The translations under genes and the position numbers were made by a program. The notes under the pieces were generated by a model, which saw only the letters and a list, made by a program, of their open reading frames with translations, was not told the DNA's origin and ran no database searches. Shown here piece by piece: positions 13,134-24,740 of a stretch of 64,000 nt of DNA (within the stretch, counting starts at the first letter, position 1; each line of letters opens with the position of its first letter). The stretch is from Lutjanus erythropterus (lineage: Eukaryota > Chordata > Actinopteri > Lutjaniformes > Lutjanidae). The stretch is taken from the NCBI GenBank assembly GCA_020091685.1, contig CM034604.1, positions 2,531,820 through 2,595,819 on the forward strand, in the 5' to 3' direction.

Positions 13134-13954
13134 TGCAGTTCAGTGGTTCTCAAACTGTGGGGCACAGAGCCTCTGCAGGTGGGGCGTGCATGACCGGGGA
13201 GAAATATGGAGAGCAACTAAACTGAAGCAATGATTCATGTAGGGAAACTAAACAAATAAGCTGTCATGATGCTGCCATGCTGACTTTTATTTCACGAAAA
13301 TTCAACCTGGATCCTTTTTTATAGAAAGGTGAAGTCACACCTCTTCCAGTGGACCACCATGTGACCCAACTTCAGAAAAAACATGAACTGTAGTCAGTGG
13401 TGAGAGACAAATAATTGCTCAATCTTTTTTTTTTTATTCTGCCACGAATCATACATATGTTTGTTAATTTAAAAGATAACTTTACAAGTGAAGAAAGTAC
13501 CCGTTTGTCATAAAATTGCTGAAATACCAGACTGTGAAGAAACAGAATTAGAAAGACTATACATCCAGAAGTAAGTGATGTCATGACTGTCTCCTTTTAA
13601 AAGCTAACATTAGCCATTGAAGCTACGATGCCAGTGTGTTCTTGTACCATTGTAACATTTAAAAAATTATCTGTCTCTTGCCACTGACTATGTCCCATGG
13701 AGCACACAGGAAGGGGTGGGACTTTGCCTCTCTTAGCTGTTTCCCCTATCATTGTAAATGATTTATTAAAAGAAAGAAAGACAGAAAGAACGAACCACAG
13801 CTTTAGTTTATTCTGAGTTAGTCCCACACAAACCATTCCGCTGCACCAAATCTCGCTAGAATAAAAAAATGTGTTAATCCACCATTGAAAATATTCCCTC
13901 CTCTCTGAGTGTTGTTTATTAAAGTCTACAGTAACCAATGATTAGAGTTCAACC
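13134..13954. other. No gene recognised
   Basis: Contains T- and A-rich tracts (about 13423-13437) and an AAAG-rich stretch (about 13767-13795). No exon supported. Confidence 0.35.
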
Positions 13955-14180
13955 TCTTGACTCAAATTATATTTGGGGACCACTGTGCCGTACCAACAGA
14001 ATGTATTTTCCGATAGGGAACCACCATTATATAAACCAAATATCACTCTCTCCTTACACGCCAGACTCCTTTAGCAAAATCAGTCATTTTACCTCACAGA
14101 ACACAGGAGTTTCTGGCCTGCTGCTGCCTCAATCTGTTGTGCAATGGTATGGCTTCTGTAAATCTGAACTAACCCTTTAA
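13955..14180 (-). mobile_element. MITE family R2, inverted copy
   Basis: Read on the minus strand, this matches the direct copies at 14181-14560 and 20265-20820: AACACAGGAG inverted to CTCCTGTGTTCTG, then GAGGTAAAAT, then GGAGTCTGG. It abuts copy 2 head to head, so the two make a large imperfect palindrome. Confidence 0.65.
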
Positions 14181-14560
14181 AACAACAAAATCACACAATA
14201 ACATAAAGAAACTAACCAATCAAGGCAGTGGTAGAGCAGCAGCTCTTAATGCAAGGTAAAGTTGCTGATTTTGCCATTGGAATCTGGTTGCTTTGGAGAG
14301 AGCAATATCTGGACTTTACAACAGTGGTTTCCCGTTGGAAAAATCTGTCTGACAGTGAGGTAAAGTAACTTGAACTAGATTTTTTGTAGGAGGCTGTCCA
14401 CAGCAGTACATCGCTTAGCTTCCTACACCGGTACTCCTGCTGCTTCTTCAAACCGAGGATGTGCCAACTGCTATCTATTATGGATAACACACTGACTATA
14501 AAGTGACTGTTTCAACCCCATTTCAAAAATTCCAGACTATCCTTTTCATTTAAGTGCATT
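14181..14560 (+). mobile_element. MITE family R2, direct copy
   Basis: Shares with 20265-20820 the order CACACAATAAC, AAGGCAGTGG / GAGGCAGTGA, GGTTGCTTTGGAGAGAG, TCTGTCTGACA, TAGGAGGCT and the end words AAAAATTCCAGACTATCC / AAAAACCCTAACTATCCC. No transposase is present. It is non-autonomous, and its class is uncertain. Confidence 0.65.
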
Positions 14561-15519
14561 TTCAGCTACAAAAAGGAGCAAGCTCAAGAATGAGCTTGTC
14601 TCATTGTATTTAATACCCAAATTTAAAGGTTTATACCAATTTATTTGGTTTGTGTTACGCATGTAGGATTTAAAAAGATATATTGTTATCTTAATTTCTT
14701 AAAACTCCCATATTAATACTTATAGCGACCTCAAAACTCCAGTCACGCTCAGGCTCTATTACTTACACTTCTCCAGTTCTATCCTGTTACAGCTGATATA
14801 ACAGTGCTAACTGAACACAAGCACGTCCTGATATCCTGAGTGCTTACATTTTAAGCCTGAGTGACCCCCATGGGAACCCCCCCCCACCTCGGCCGCATTG
14901 GAACTACCCTCGATCCACTGAGCAACACAGGCCCATAAACAATCTTCACGCTTAGATGGGAGATCATGTTTTATTTCCAGACACCTCATCCACCTGGACC
15001 ACGGCTTTGTTTGCTCTATGTTTCAAACTTATTGCTCTTTGTAGGGCTGTGGCTGCTGTGATAGGAGGCAGAGGTGAGACGGAGGAGAGGACGGACAGTC
15101 GGTGAGAAATCAAGCAAGCAGGGGGAGAATTAAGGCAAAGGGAAGTCATAACAGCTGTCATTATTTATGAGTTCAGAAGTCAATTACACAGCAAACACAG
15201 CAGCGGTAATAAATATAGATCCATGCAAAGCACCAGCACAGCTTCAATCAAAGGCATTAAAATGCAAGCAATGCAGAGGGAGAGCTATTGCATTTCATTG
15301 TTCGCACTGAAGCATAAATAAGACATAAAACACAACATTAACGTTACATCTAGGTGTGACTTTAAAATGATTAAAAAGTTATAACCATCACCAAGTCTGG
15401 TGAGCACAACACACGAACAGACAACGGTTCAGTCTCGTTTTCAAAGGCTCTTCAGAAATGAATTTACTTGACAATTTCATCCTCTAGTCTGACTGAGCAG
15501 ATGTAGACTGTGGCTATAA
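14561..15519. other. No gene recognised
   Basis: A GC-richer patch at about 14860-15100 has no convincing splice signals or protein-like frame. Confidence 0.3.
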
Positions 15520-16040
15520 CTAGGGATGTGAATCACAAGTTTCATCACAGCGTAATATGATATTTTGTCGATTGTTTGGACAACAATATGATATCTGCTG
15601 ATATCACACAATACAATTTCAATTTGAGGGGTGTGAGAGGTGTGTGATCAATAATAGACAGAGTCATACATCCATTTAACACATTCAATTACATTTATGT
15701 CAACTCACAAAAAGCAACTAAATTGTGATTGAGCAATATTATGACTGAAATCTTCCAGACATTTGTAATATGGACATACCAAGGAAATTTCAAAATAAAG
15801 GCACATCTTAAACATGATGATATAGATTGATATTTTTACTTTGCACTGATTATATTGGATCGTTTAACATTGAATCAAATCATATCCAAATAACAATATG
15901 GTTTTCTGCAATTTTCAAATCACAGGGAATGCAATATTTTTTAAAGGCAAAATGTGTCAAAAAAAGAAATGAAAAATGAATGAATGTCATGAGGCAGAGG
16001 TGTCCTGTCCTACACATCAGATTTCACAGATTTAAAGACA
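15520..16040 (-). mobile_element. MITE family R3 (hAT-like), minus copy
   Basis: Begins TAGGGATGTGAATC, a hAT-like end. The other end, read on the minus strand, matches 23680-23850: AATCTGATGTGTAGGA, CTCTGCCTCA, ACATTCATTCATTT, TTTTGCCTTTAA, GATTTGAAAATTGCAGAA. Two copies in opposite orientation confirm a dispersed element. Confidence 0.6.
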
Positions 16041-16072
16041 AAGTTTTCACTTGGTATTTGTAAAAAAGTTAA

Positions 16073-16391
16073 AGGTGCCCTGTGTTTTTTTTTTAACATG
16101 GATCAGTAGTAGTCAGTGACATCTAGCTGTGAGCTTGCAGATTTTAAACAACTGAATAACCTCTAAGAGCCTATCAGGAGCCAGTGTTTTGGTTTGTCTG
16201 TCCTGGTCTTCTTCAGTAATATGATGGTGCAGCCTGGTGGACCTGCTGTCTGTAGGCTCATTCTAGGGTAAAGAAAACACAATGATTCCTACTTTCAGAT
16301 GATTATACACCAATGACATACATATGAGTATTATATTACATTTCTGCCATATTCTGTCAATAAATCTCCCTAAATCGTACACACTGGACTT
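16073..16391. mobile_element. TTAA-flanked MITE (piggyBac-like)
   Basis: A 319-bp element flanked on both sides by TTAA (16069-16072 and 16392-16395). Its imperfect inverted ends begin AGGTGCCCTGTGT and, from the other side, AAGTCCAGTGTGT. TTAA duplication is the hallmark of piggyBac-type and some Kolobok transposons. No coding capacity remains. Related text (CCTGTGTGTAAGATTTA) occurs at about 40583-40602. Confidence 0.65.
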
Positions 16392-16429
16392 TTAAGTCAT
16401 GGTTTACATTCACAAACTCTCATAGAAAC

Positions 16430-16960
16430 AATTTGTCGATTGACCACTTACTAGATTTCTTCAAGAGCTTCCAGATAACTTCCCAGATGGTTTGTTAAGC
16501 AGAACCATCTGGAAAGTCATTCCTGAAAAAAGTTTGGAAAAGGGCAGGCACTTAAAAAAAAAACCGCTTGGCAGGTGATTGGATGAACCATCTGTCTATC
16601 ACGTCTGACACGAACTAGCTTCAACCAATCAGATCAAACTCACGCCGAAGCCGGTTGGGAGAAGAATGAAAACCTTCAGTGTCGTTCTTCGCTCTTCTTT
16701 CAATGAAGAAATACTCTCCAGATCTCCAGATCTAACTGATGCTACCACAGTATCTACACCAACATCTTCAGGAGCCGCCATTGTTTGTTCGAGACAAGTC
16801 GCTTCCCTGGACACTTCTTGCGGGCATCACACCTAAAACCATTCCCATAGCTGCTGATTGGCTGCACCACTGTTGGTGTGGACACAAACAGATAACTAAG
16901 TCTGGCAGGATGGATTCTCCCGCGATCGCATGAATCCAGCTGCCTTACTGTGCCCTGCCA
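16430..16960. repeat. Probable dispersed repeat
   Basis: GC-richer than its neighbours, with CAGATCTCCAGATCT duplications and phrases such as GGTGATTGGATGAAC and CAACCAATCAGATC that resemble widespread fish repeats from memory. No second copy was found here. The overlapping ORFs on both strands look random. Confidence 0.35.
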
Positions 16961-18540
16961 TCTCTCAGCCTTAAACTCCATCCAACGATGAAGGCCACAA
17001 AATGAGACAGAAAACTCTGAATAAAATCTATTCAAACTATTGAACACAAAAGACGGTCAAGACTTTTTTTTTTTTTTTTTTTGTCATATTACAAGTCAAG
17101 CTTAATTAGCTAAATGATCAATTATTGGACTGCCATACCATTGATCACTTTTTATAACCAAATGCTGATGATGTTTGAGACCAAGCAAAAATTCAAAACA
17201 ACTACAGTGTGAAGATTTGCTTTTATTACCATTTCAGACTGTTGGTCAGAACAAACAATTCTGCGATACTGCAATCTGCATTTTTCTTTTCTTTTTTTCT
17301 TTACTTTACTGACTCAGTGTTTAATAAAAAAAAATTGCTGTCAGATTGCTCAGTAATACAAATAAATCTCAGTTGCAGCCTTTGTTCTAAACACAGGATA
17401 AATATTAAATGGAAACACGCCTTTGAGAAAGGTGTAGAAGCTATAAGAACCAAATATATAATTAAATGAATCCACTGTGGCTCCGCTGTGGGAGGACACT
17501 GAAATTGCATCAAGCAAATCTGGGGAATGGAACCCATATGGCTAATGGATGTGGGTTATGATATTGTTTTGGAAGGCAACGCAACGTGCCGTCCTTCAGA
17601 TGCTACAGCACCACAGACCTCCACAAATCATTACTGCCGGATAATAGAACACACTTGATCAGACCCAGGAGGAAGGCATGCCAGGGAAAAGAAGACGACG
17701 ACCAGTCTGTGAATAATGATGACGGTCACCTTAGTCGTATATCACCATCCTGAGAGAAGATGACTTGGATAAGGGTGTCAGCGTGGAGGGCTGACAAATT
17801 TCTGCACCATCCTCAGTTTTCAATCCCACAGAGCCACCCTCCTCCTCTCTCTGTCTGCCTCCTCCTGCCTCCGTAATTGCTTGCTAAGCCAGAAATTAAT
17901 CCATGTTGCAGCTACCCAAACACGTCTTTGCAAATTGGACGTAGCAGGATGACCATCATGAATCTGGAGTGATGACACAGCACGCCACAGGGCCTCACTT
18001 CCACTCGAGTGTCTTGCTCGGCAAAGTTATCAGGAACTGGTAACCAAGGTCACGTTGGTACAGCAGGTAGGTCTTTGCTTGAATATTGGATGCATTCAAT
18101 TAGCGCTTCTGCAAAGGCGAACGTGAGCGAAATGTAATAACCGGCTCGGGCGTGAGGGAGCGGCCGGATTGACGTGCCGGAAAGCCTGCTGTAAAAGTCA
18201 GACTGATAGACTAACGCTCCTCTGCTGCTCTCTTTTCTTTTCACAGTTTTACTGGAGTTGGCAGCCTCCCGGGCCGGGCCGGGCTCGCTTGTTCCGTCTG
18301 CGCTCCATTTGTTACTCCTGGAAGGTCACTGGAGAACATTTTCAGGCCCTTCCTCAATGTCCGCTGCCGCCCTGCCTGCAGGAGTCATTAAGATGAATAG
18401 GACAATATGCTGTCCTGGCTGCTGCTAACTGTGTGCCATCATGACCTCTGATAGCTCAAATTAGACCTTCAGCAACACATCTACTGTTTTCCTTTGATGA
18501 GATCCACACTCCACCTTGTGAGGCACTGTGGGGCACAGTT
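16961..18540. other. Repeat-poor tract, no gene supported
   Basis: After a T tract at about 17064-17082, the segment 17540-18420 is repeat-poor and relatively GC-rich. A polypyrimidine/AG site precedes 18247 on the plus strand and opens a frame to 18396, but no donor and no recognisable protein follow. It may be conserved non-coding DNA or an isolated exon. Confidence 0.25.
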
Positions 18541-19044
18541 GGAACGAAACCAGCATTTTCAACTTTATTACGATACCAGTATAAAAACAATACTCAATAC
18601 CTCTTTCCATACCATGACATACAAGTGACTGAAAAAAAGCACTAAACACTGTCTGGTCTTACTGTTCTGCAAGCCAGAATTCAAGTAGGAAAATAAAGAC
18701 TGAACTGAAGCATTTTGATCTGTTTTTTCTTGTAGCTTCAGTACTTTTGATACTATCAAATATTAGTATTTTTTTGTTGTTGAAAAGTAGGGAAGAACGG
18801 ATACGTTTGACAGCCTTATTGTGCCGTAATGTGGAAAGTGTGCTTTTAGACTGAGGTGTAATATTTCTAAGAGGACTAGTTGAGAATATGTATGGATTTT
18901 GCAATTTCTCTGACCTAAACAATCAAACCAGGTGTTACAACATTAAGGACACTGGTGTCATGACCTCTTATTTTTATTTTTTTTTTGTGGTAGGACTTTG
19001 GAGCTCAGAGGGAGGGGGTTATCAGGCTAACATCTGTATTTTTA
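18541..19044. other. AT-rich, possibly repeat-derived
   Basis: Words such as ACGATACCAGTAT, CAATACTCAATACC and GATACTATCAAATATTAG resemble decayed hAT-type MITE text, without clean ends. Confidence 0.3.
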
Positions 19045-19451
19045 GTCACGGTTGGTCGATATATATAGCCTGATATGGGTTTAGCACAACTATATCTGTA
19101 AATATTGGCTGTATGTTGTATGACTTATTTTTTTTCTGTTTTGCAGGCAGCATTTTTTTTTATCCCCTTCCTTAATTCATGTCATTCTATTGTCTATATT
19201 GTGCTTTCTTTTATTTATATTATTTAGATTATATCATTTATTTTAATTATAATAAATATATTTATTTATAATTTATGATTATCATATCTACCAGTTAAAG
19301 TTTACCATTTCAGAGCCCTGATGTCATATTGGGTTTTATATACATATATATGTATAAGAATATCGACCGATATATAGGTATCGGTTGAATTTGTATTTTC
19401 ACTTCCCAATACTGGTATCGGCCCCAAAAATCCAGTATCGGTCAGGCTCTA
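19045..19451. mobile_element. hAT-like MITE rich in CGATAT words
   Basis: One end reads GGTTGGTCGATATATATAGC. The other, on the minus strand, reads TTAGAGCCTGACCGATACTG. The interior repeats GATAT, TATCGG and ATCGACCGATAT, as in teleost hAT-derived MITEs. No flanking duplication was confirmed. Confidence 0.5.
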
Positions 19452-20264
19452 ATTTTTAGGTTCAGTGTATTCAAACTTGACTACATTTAGGTCAGCATAA
19501 ATAAATAAAATCAATAAATCAGTTTTGCGATGTGTGTGGCTGTGGCCTGTATATTGTGGTGTCACATTTTCACATTTAGAATCACATTTTCTAAACTTAA
19601 ATATGAAATAGTGGTGTAGAAAAATCTGAATACATAATTCACATATGCAGACAAAATGTGTTTTGAAGCGTAGGGTTACAGTATTTAATGGTATGATAAT
19701 CATCTCCAATTTTTTTTTTCTGATATCACATTGTATGTTATTACATAATAATTATTATTATGGGTTACAGTGACCCTTTAAGAAATGAAAACAGAGGGCT
19801 TTTTGGTTGAACAAAGGCCTTAATACCAGCATACTACTGCAACTATACTGAAGAGAGGATAAAAACACTGGTGTAACTAGTTTTAAGTTCAACATGTAGA
19901 CATTAAACAATTCAATAACTTTTCATCAGTTTTCAGCAGATTAGTTGTGCAGTGTGTAATCAACCTTGACAGATGTTCCCTACGGTTTATTTCTTCCTCA
20001 TGATCAATTATTGAAGCCTGGTACTGTGAGCAACTTGATGGAAGATGAGAAGCTGGGGAGCTGAAGTCAGGAATCGTCTCAGAAGTGTCATGTGTATGCA
20101 CAAACAGAGCTTTACAAATTTGTCCAAACACCTTTCTTATTTATCAATTTTTGGTGATTTTCACCAGAACCTTTAAAAGTTATCCAGCTTTTAGTTCGTT
20201 CACTTTAAACCTGCTTGGTTTTTTTTGTGTGTGTTTTTTTTTTTTTTGCATGACTTCAGTGAAG
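19452..20264. other. No gene recognised
   Basis: AT-rich DNA. Long T runs occur near 20220-20250. Confidence 0.35.
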
Positions 20265-20820
20265 CCAATCTAACCCTTTTACATGTGAAGTCACACAATA
20301 ACACTAACAAAGTAAAAGATCGAGGCAGTGATAGACCAACAACTCCTGTGTTCTGAGAGGTAAAATAACTGTTTTTGTCAAAGGAGTCTGGTTGGTTTGG
20401 AGAGAGAGGATCACTCTGTCTGACAACAAGGTAAAGCAGTGACAATATTCAAAATATAGTGTACACTTAACCTGATATTGATTTTTTAGGAGGCTAAACA
20501 CATTTTGCGCCCTGCGATGAACTGGTGACTTGTCCAGGGTGTACCCCACCTCTCACCCTATGTCAGCTGGGTTAGGCTCCAGCCCCCCGCGACCCATTAA
20601 GGATAAGTGGTCACGGACAATGAATGAATGAATGAATAAACACATTTTGCTGCTAACGCTGTGCACAACAGTTCATTGCTTAGCTTCCTACAGTGTTATT
20701 CCTGTTGCTTCTCCAAACTGGGGGCGTTTCGACTGCCATCTACTGTAGTTAATACACCGACTATGAATAAGTACCTCATCTAAAGCCACTTCAAAAACCC
20801 TAACTATCCCTTTAAAGACA
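20265..20820 (+). mobile_element. MITE family R2, copy split by an L2 insertion
   Basis: The same family as 14181-14560, collinear along its whole length except for a 128-bp insertion at 20509-20636. With that insert and one 14-bp duplicate removed, the two copies align end to end. This copy therefore predates the L2-type insertion. Confidence 0.75.
20509..20636 (+). mobile_element. 5-prime-truncated L2-type LINE tail
   Basis: The insert carries the conserved tail words GATGAACTGGTGACTTGTCC, GTCAGCTGGGTTAGGCTCCA and GGATAAGTGG. It ends in (TGAA)n. It is bordered by a perfect 14-bp target-site duplication, TAAACACATTTTGC, at 20495-20508 and 20637-20650. This is the classic outcome of target-primed reverse transcription by an L2-clade element. 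Only the 3-prime tail was copied, so no protein is encoded. Confidence 0.85.
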
Positions 20821-22292
20821 ATAAATATGCCGTTTCTTTCTGCGTCATTACTCTCATTGGCCTTTTATATTTACTGCTGTTGAGTGGCTCCTTTGCACAT
20901 GTACCAGAGGACATAAAAAGAGAATACCATAACTATATCCATTACTTTTTCCAACCTCAAATTTGAACCACAGCAACCACAGATCAACATGCACAGTTCT
21001 TGTTGAGGCACTGGTCAGTGAGGCTGCAACCTCCCTGACACCCCTTTCATATGGTAATGGAAATAAGGCTATAACATTTTATTTTACAGAGGCATAATTT
21101 CCCAGTCATTTTCCAGATTGAATTGTTCTCCTCAGTCTCCAGAAACAACTCCGTATTTCTTGAATTCTGGCAACAGTCCTGCTCAGTGCCTCCAATAACT
21201 CAACTGTTCTGATACCAATACCAATATCGGAAATGCCAATTACATACACAAGTCTATGCGCCAATTTACAAGTCTATGCATCAATTCACAAGTCTATGCA
21301 TCAATTCAATGTCATGTAATTTATTGGCCCAAGAAATGTAACTTTTTAATTATTATGTATAATAATTATACGTAATTGCAATTTTTTAAAACCTGCACCC
21401 GGCCATACAACAATGACAGCAATCATGTTCTGCCCGTACGCAGTTCATAGTATAAAGCTTTTAAAAAATATTTTTTTATTGCACTGTATCGGGTCAATAC
21501 TCAACGATTCGCAAACTTCCGATATTGGAATCAGGAAGGAAAAATAGTAACGTAACATCTATGATTTTTGCGTGGCATTCACAAAATGATTCATACAAGT
21601 GTTCTTTGATCTGCTATCTCTGTGATTAAGGTTTGATTATGAATAGAAAACCAAAAGTACTTGATGAAGGTGAGGGGAGCTCATGATCATTTCAAGAAAG
21701 ATTACAATGTGACTATAGATGCAAAGAAAATTAGGAAACTGCCAGGCGAGGCTGTTACTTAAGCCTTTATTCCCTGTTGGTTCTTTTTATTCAGAGCCCT
21801 GTCAGAGCTGTTGGATAGAGTGGAGTCCAGTGGTGCAGACAGGGCATGTTCCAGCCTGAAATACGGTAGATACAGTGCACAACTGGGATAACCAAGTATC
21901 TTGAGGAGCTTACATAAGCACCAGCCTCACGCTGTTAGAATTAAACCAAAGCACTGTGATATTCTAACACACCTAATATCCCTCATTACCGTGCACTTTT
22001 GCACTCCGTCTTTTCATCCTCATTCTCACAGGCCGCCACAGAGCTTCAGGCACTTAACTAATAACAAAAGCCCTATTAGAGAGTTAATGCAGAGTAATGA
22101 TGACATGCAGCAGCACTGAAAATAGCACCTGTCGCCTGAGACAATAATAAATCTCCTGAGACAATTACTGATGGTGCACTGACACAAACACAAGGGGGAA
22201 AAGTAAGAAATGCTCAACGCTGAGGCACCGAGTGTGATCACCAGACGCCGAATTAATCCTCTCACCTTCTGAGACACTGAGAACAGTCTGAG
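20821..22292. other. No gene recognised; includes short tandem trimer
   Basis: About 21250-21310 has three tandem copies of a roughly 20-bp unit built on AAGTCTATGC...CAATT. Text at 21205-21540 (GATACCAATACCAATATCGG; ACTTCCGATATTGGAATC) looks like two ends of a decayed MITE. The stretch 21700-22290 is repeat-poor. Confidence 0.35.
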
Positions 22293-22343
22293 GCTACGTT
22301 CACACTGCAAGCTTTAATGCTCAATTTGGATTAACTGCTCAGA

Positions 22344-22665
22344 TTAGGGCTGGGCAATATATTGATATTAAATTGATATTGTGCTATGAGACTAGATTTT
22401 GAATATAATTATATCATGATTTTAGTGTTGTCTTTTCTTGGTTTTAAAGGCTGCATTACAGTAAAGTGATGTCATTTTATAGACAGATTACATCAGATTA
22501 GGTAGATATCCACATGACTGATAATTACTTGTCAAAATTCTCATTGTGATAATATTTTGTGAGAGCATTAATAGTCATCCCTACAAAATTGTCACAAAAT
22601 AAATAAAAACCAATATGAGGTAAAAAATATTGTAAGATTTGATTGTCCATGTTTTCCAGCCCTAC
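22344..22665. mobile_element. Nested hAT-like MITE
   Basis: About 322 bp with ends TAGGGCTGG and, inverted, TAGGGCTGG, and an interior rich in GATATT words. The 8-bp flanks do not match, so one side has probably been altered. Confidence 0.65.
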
Positions 22666-22744
22666 TATAAAATCATCCTGTTTGCACCATTTGAGAATTT
22701 ACATTATGTAATTTTTGAAAACGTGTATATCAAGATTAATATTC

Positions 22745-23040
22745 TATACTGCAGACAGCCCGTTCTCACTACAAAATCACATCTATGCTGCACGTCAATA
22801 TATTTCTGTTTATTATTAGGTGGCGACCTCTAGTGGGCGTACTAACTATGACAGAAGAAGTATAAAGAACGAGTATAAAGAGTGAAAAAGTCCAAATATG
22901 GCAGCAGGGTGGATGGATAGATCAGACAAACACAGGATTTTCACCATGGAGACTGGGGTTTGAGTCCTGCTCGAAAAGTCAATAAGGAGTTTTTAAGTTA
23001 TTTAAAGGGATAGTTCATCTTCTCACCCTCATGCTGATTG
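22745..23040 (+). repeat. Dispersed tRNA-like short repeat, copy 2, plus TTAA-type end
   Basis: Contains CAGCCCGTTCTCACTAC, AGGTGGCGACCTCTAGTGG, GGGTGGATGGATAGATCAG, CACAGGATTTTCACC and a near-consensus B box GGTTTGAGTCC at 22957-22967. It is followed at about 23001 by TTAAAGGGATAGTTCATC, the start of another repeat. The body matches 11146-11215 and 28310-28395. Confidence 0.6.
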
Positions 23041-23534
23041 AAGGTCAGGTTTAGTTTTTTAGTCCACAAAACACTGGTGGAGTTTAACAGGAAAACAGTG
23101 ATGCAGAATCCCCCAAATAATGGAAGTAGTTTCCTGCTGTGTTTGACCACTAGATTGCAGTGTTCTTATTATCTTCACTGTTCTGATTCCATAAAAATGT
23201 AACTTTTTTAGCTCAAATGTTATACATATGGTGGTGTGCTCTTTATACTGTAACAGTTTACCTGAACTTAGATTTAAAAAATAGCAATACAGCACCTTTC
23301 TGACAGTGCTGTAATATATCACAATATACTGAATCATATCATCAGATTCTTGCCTACACACAGCCCTACCATCCTAGCTCATATCATTTTTTTTTCTTGT
23401 GAACAACATCAGATTCCAGTGTGAACTGGACATGGTCTGGAACTGAACTGCATGCACTAAAGAGCAATAACAAAGACTTTACAGGCAGCGTACGACAGAT
23501 AACATGTAGGTCTCTAAGAATATCTAATTGCGAT
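23041..23534. other. Decayed repeat DNA inside the nest
   Basis: Ends near 23372 with CACACAGCCCTACC, a further hAT-like terminus whose partner is not found. The following text resumes the outer element. Confidence 0.4.
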
Positions 23535-23880
23535 TATTTTGACTGATGTTGCAATTGCAGTATGATTTTCAATTAGATGTAATGAAAATTTTTACATCAT
23601 TGTCTTATTTGATTGAACAACATGTTGAAATGAGTAAAGTGTAATTTTTTGCAGGAATCTGTATCAAATGAAGACCTTCTTTTTAAGTCTGTAGAATCTG
23701 ATGTGTAGGATAGAACATCTCTGCCTCACCACATTCATTCATTTAAATGTGTGTTTTTTGTTTTTTTTTTTACAAATTTTGCCTTTAACAAATATTACAC
23801 CTCCTACGATTTGAAAATTGCAGAATGACATATTGCAGTTTTGATAAAATTTCGATTGATTGTGCAGCTCTGGTGTGGAT
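23535..23880 (+). mobile_element. MITE family R3 (hAT-like), plus copy
   Basis: Matches the minus-strand reading of 15880-16030 over more than 120 bp (AATCTGATGTGTAGGA...GATTTGAAAATTGCAGAA). Inserted within the 22.3-24.7 kb element. Confidence 0.6.
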
Positions 23881-23978
23881 GCAGAGTCAGAGTTATGAGT
23901 GGTGGCGTCATACCATTAATGGCTTCACAGAAACTGATTTCATCCAAAATTTCAGGATGTCAAGCGGCTATTTTTAAC

Positions 23979-24422
23979 TAGCGATGCATTATATGGATTT
24001 TTTTCAGCTGATACCGATGAAATGATTTCACATTTGTATATTTTAAAAAATATTTCCAATAACTTGTAGGATATACACACTTGAGGGTAAGAAATGCTCT
24101 GATGTAGTGAGCAGAGATGGATGGTTTAATATTCCACAGCTCTGACTGAAGCAGATCTAACCGACACCACTATGACAACAAAAACAAAGAACAGTTCTAA
24201 CTCTTCAAATTTTCATTGAAGTTTTTATAATGAAGTTCATGAAAACACTTCACAAATATAATATGGCTTTTACAGAGGATTTTGCCCACAAATTCAAATT
24301 AAATGTTTTGACAATATGTCAAATCAGATATTATTATAGCTGATATTTATCAGACCGATGTAGCTATGATAGAGCAATATTGACTGATAATCTATTGGCC
24401 CCGATATTTTTTGTGCATTCCT
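23979..24422. mobile_element. Nested hAT-like MITE
   Basis: Ends read TAGCGATGCATTATATGG and, inverted, TAGGAATGCACAAAAAAT. Interior words GCTGATA, GACCGATG and GGCCCCGATAT are typical of hAT MITEs. No clear 8-bp duplication. Confidence 0.55.
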
Positions 24423-24740
24423 ACTTTAATTAAAGCTCTCAGTGCCTCTCCACAAGACTCTCTCAGCAAGACAAGACAACCAAGTGATGTAAAAGTCACA
24501 TGAATTCTGATCTGACTGTTCACATTGAGGTTGCATAGCAAATAAATCAGATCTGTATTTGATTTAGGACCACATATGAACGTGGACCAAATTAGAATTG
24601 AAAAGATAAGATTCCATGTGGATTTGTGTTGTTCACACTATCATGAAAAATACAGATTTGAGTCACGTATAAGCAAAAACTTAAAAATTAAAATATATAT
24701 ATATGATTTGAGCCACTTTTGCCTGCAGTGTGAACGCAGC

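Larger units (their letters stand above)
22293..24740. mobile_element. Inverted-repeat DNA element broken up by insertions
   Basis: The outer ends are 20-bp inverted repeats with 18 of 20 matches: GCTACGTTCACACTGCAAGC at 22293 and, on the other strand, GCTGCGTTCACACTGCAGGC ending at 24740. Segments in between that share the same style of text (CAGATT, CAGTGTGAAC, GTTCACA) are separated by at least four other repeats, listed individually. The native element was probably about 1 kb and non-autonomous. Confidence 0.6.
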
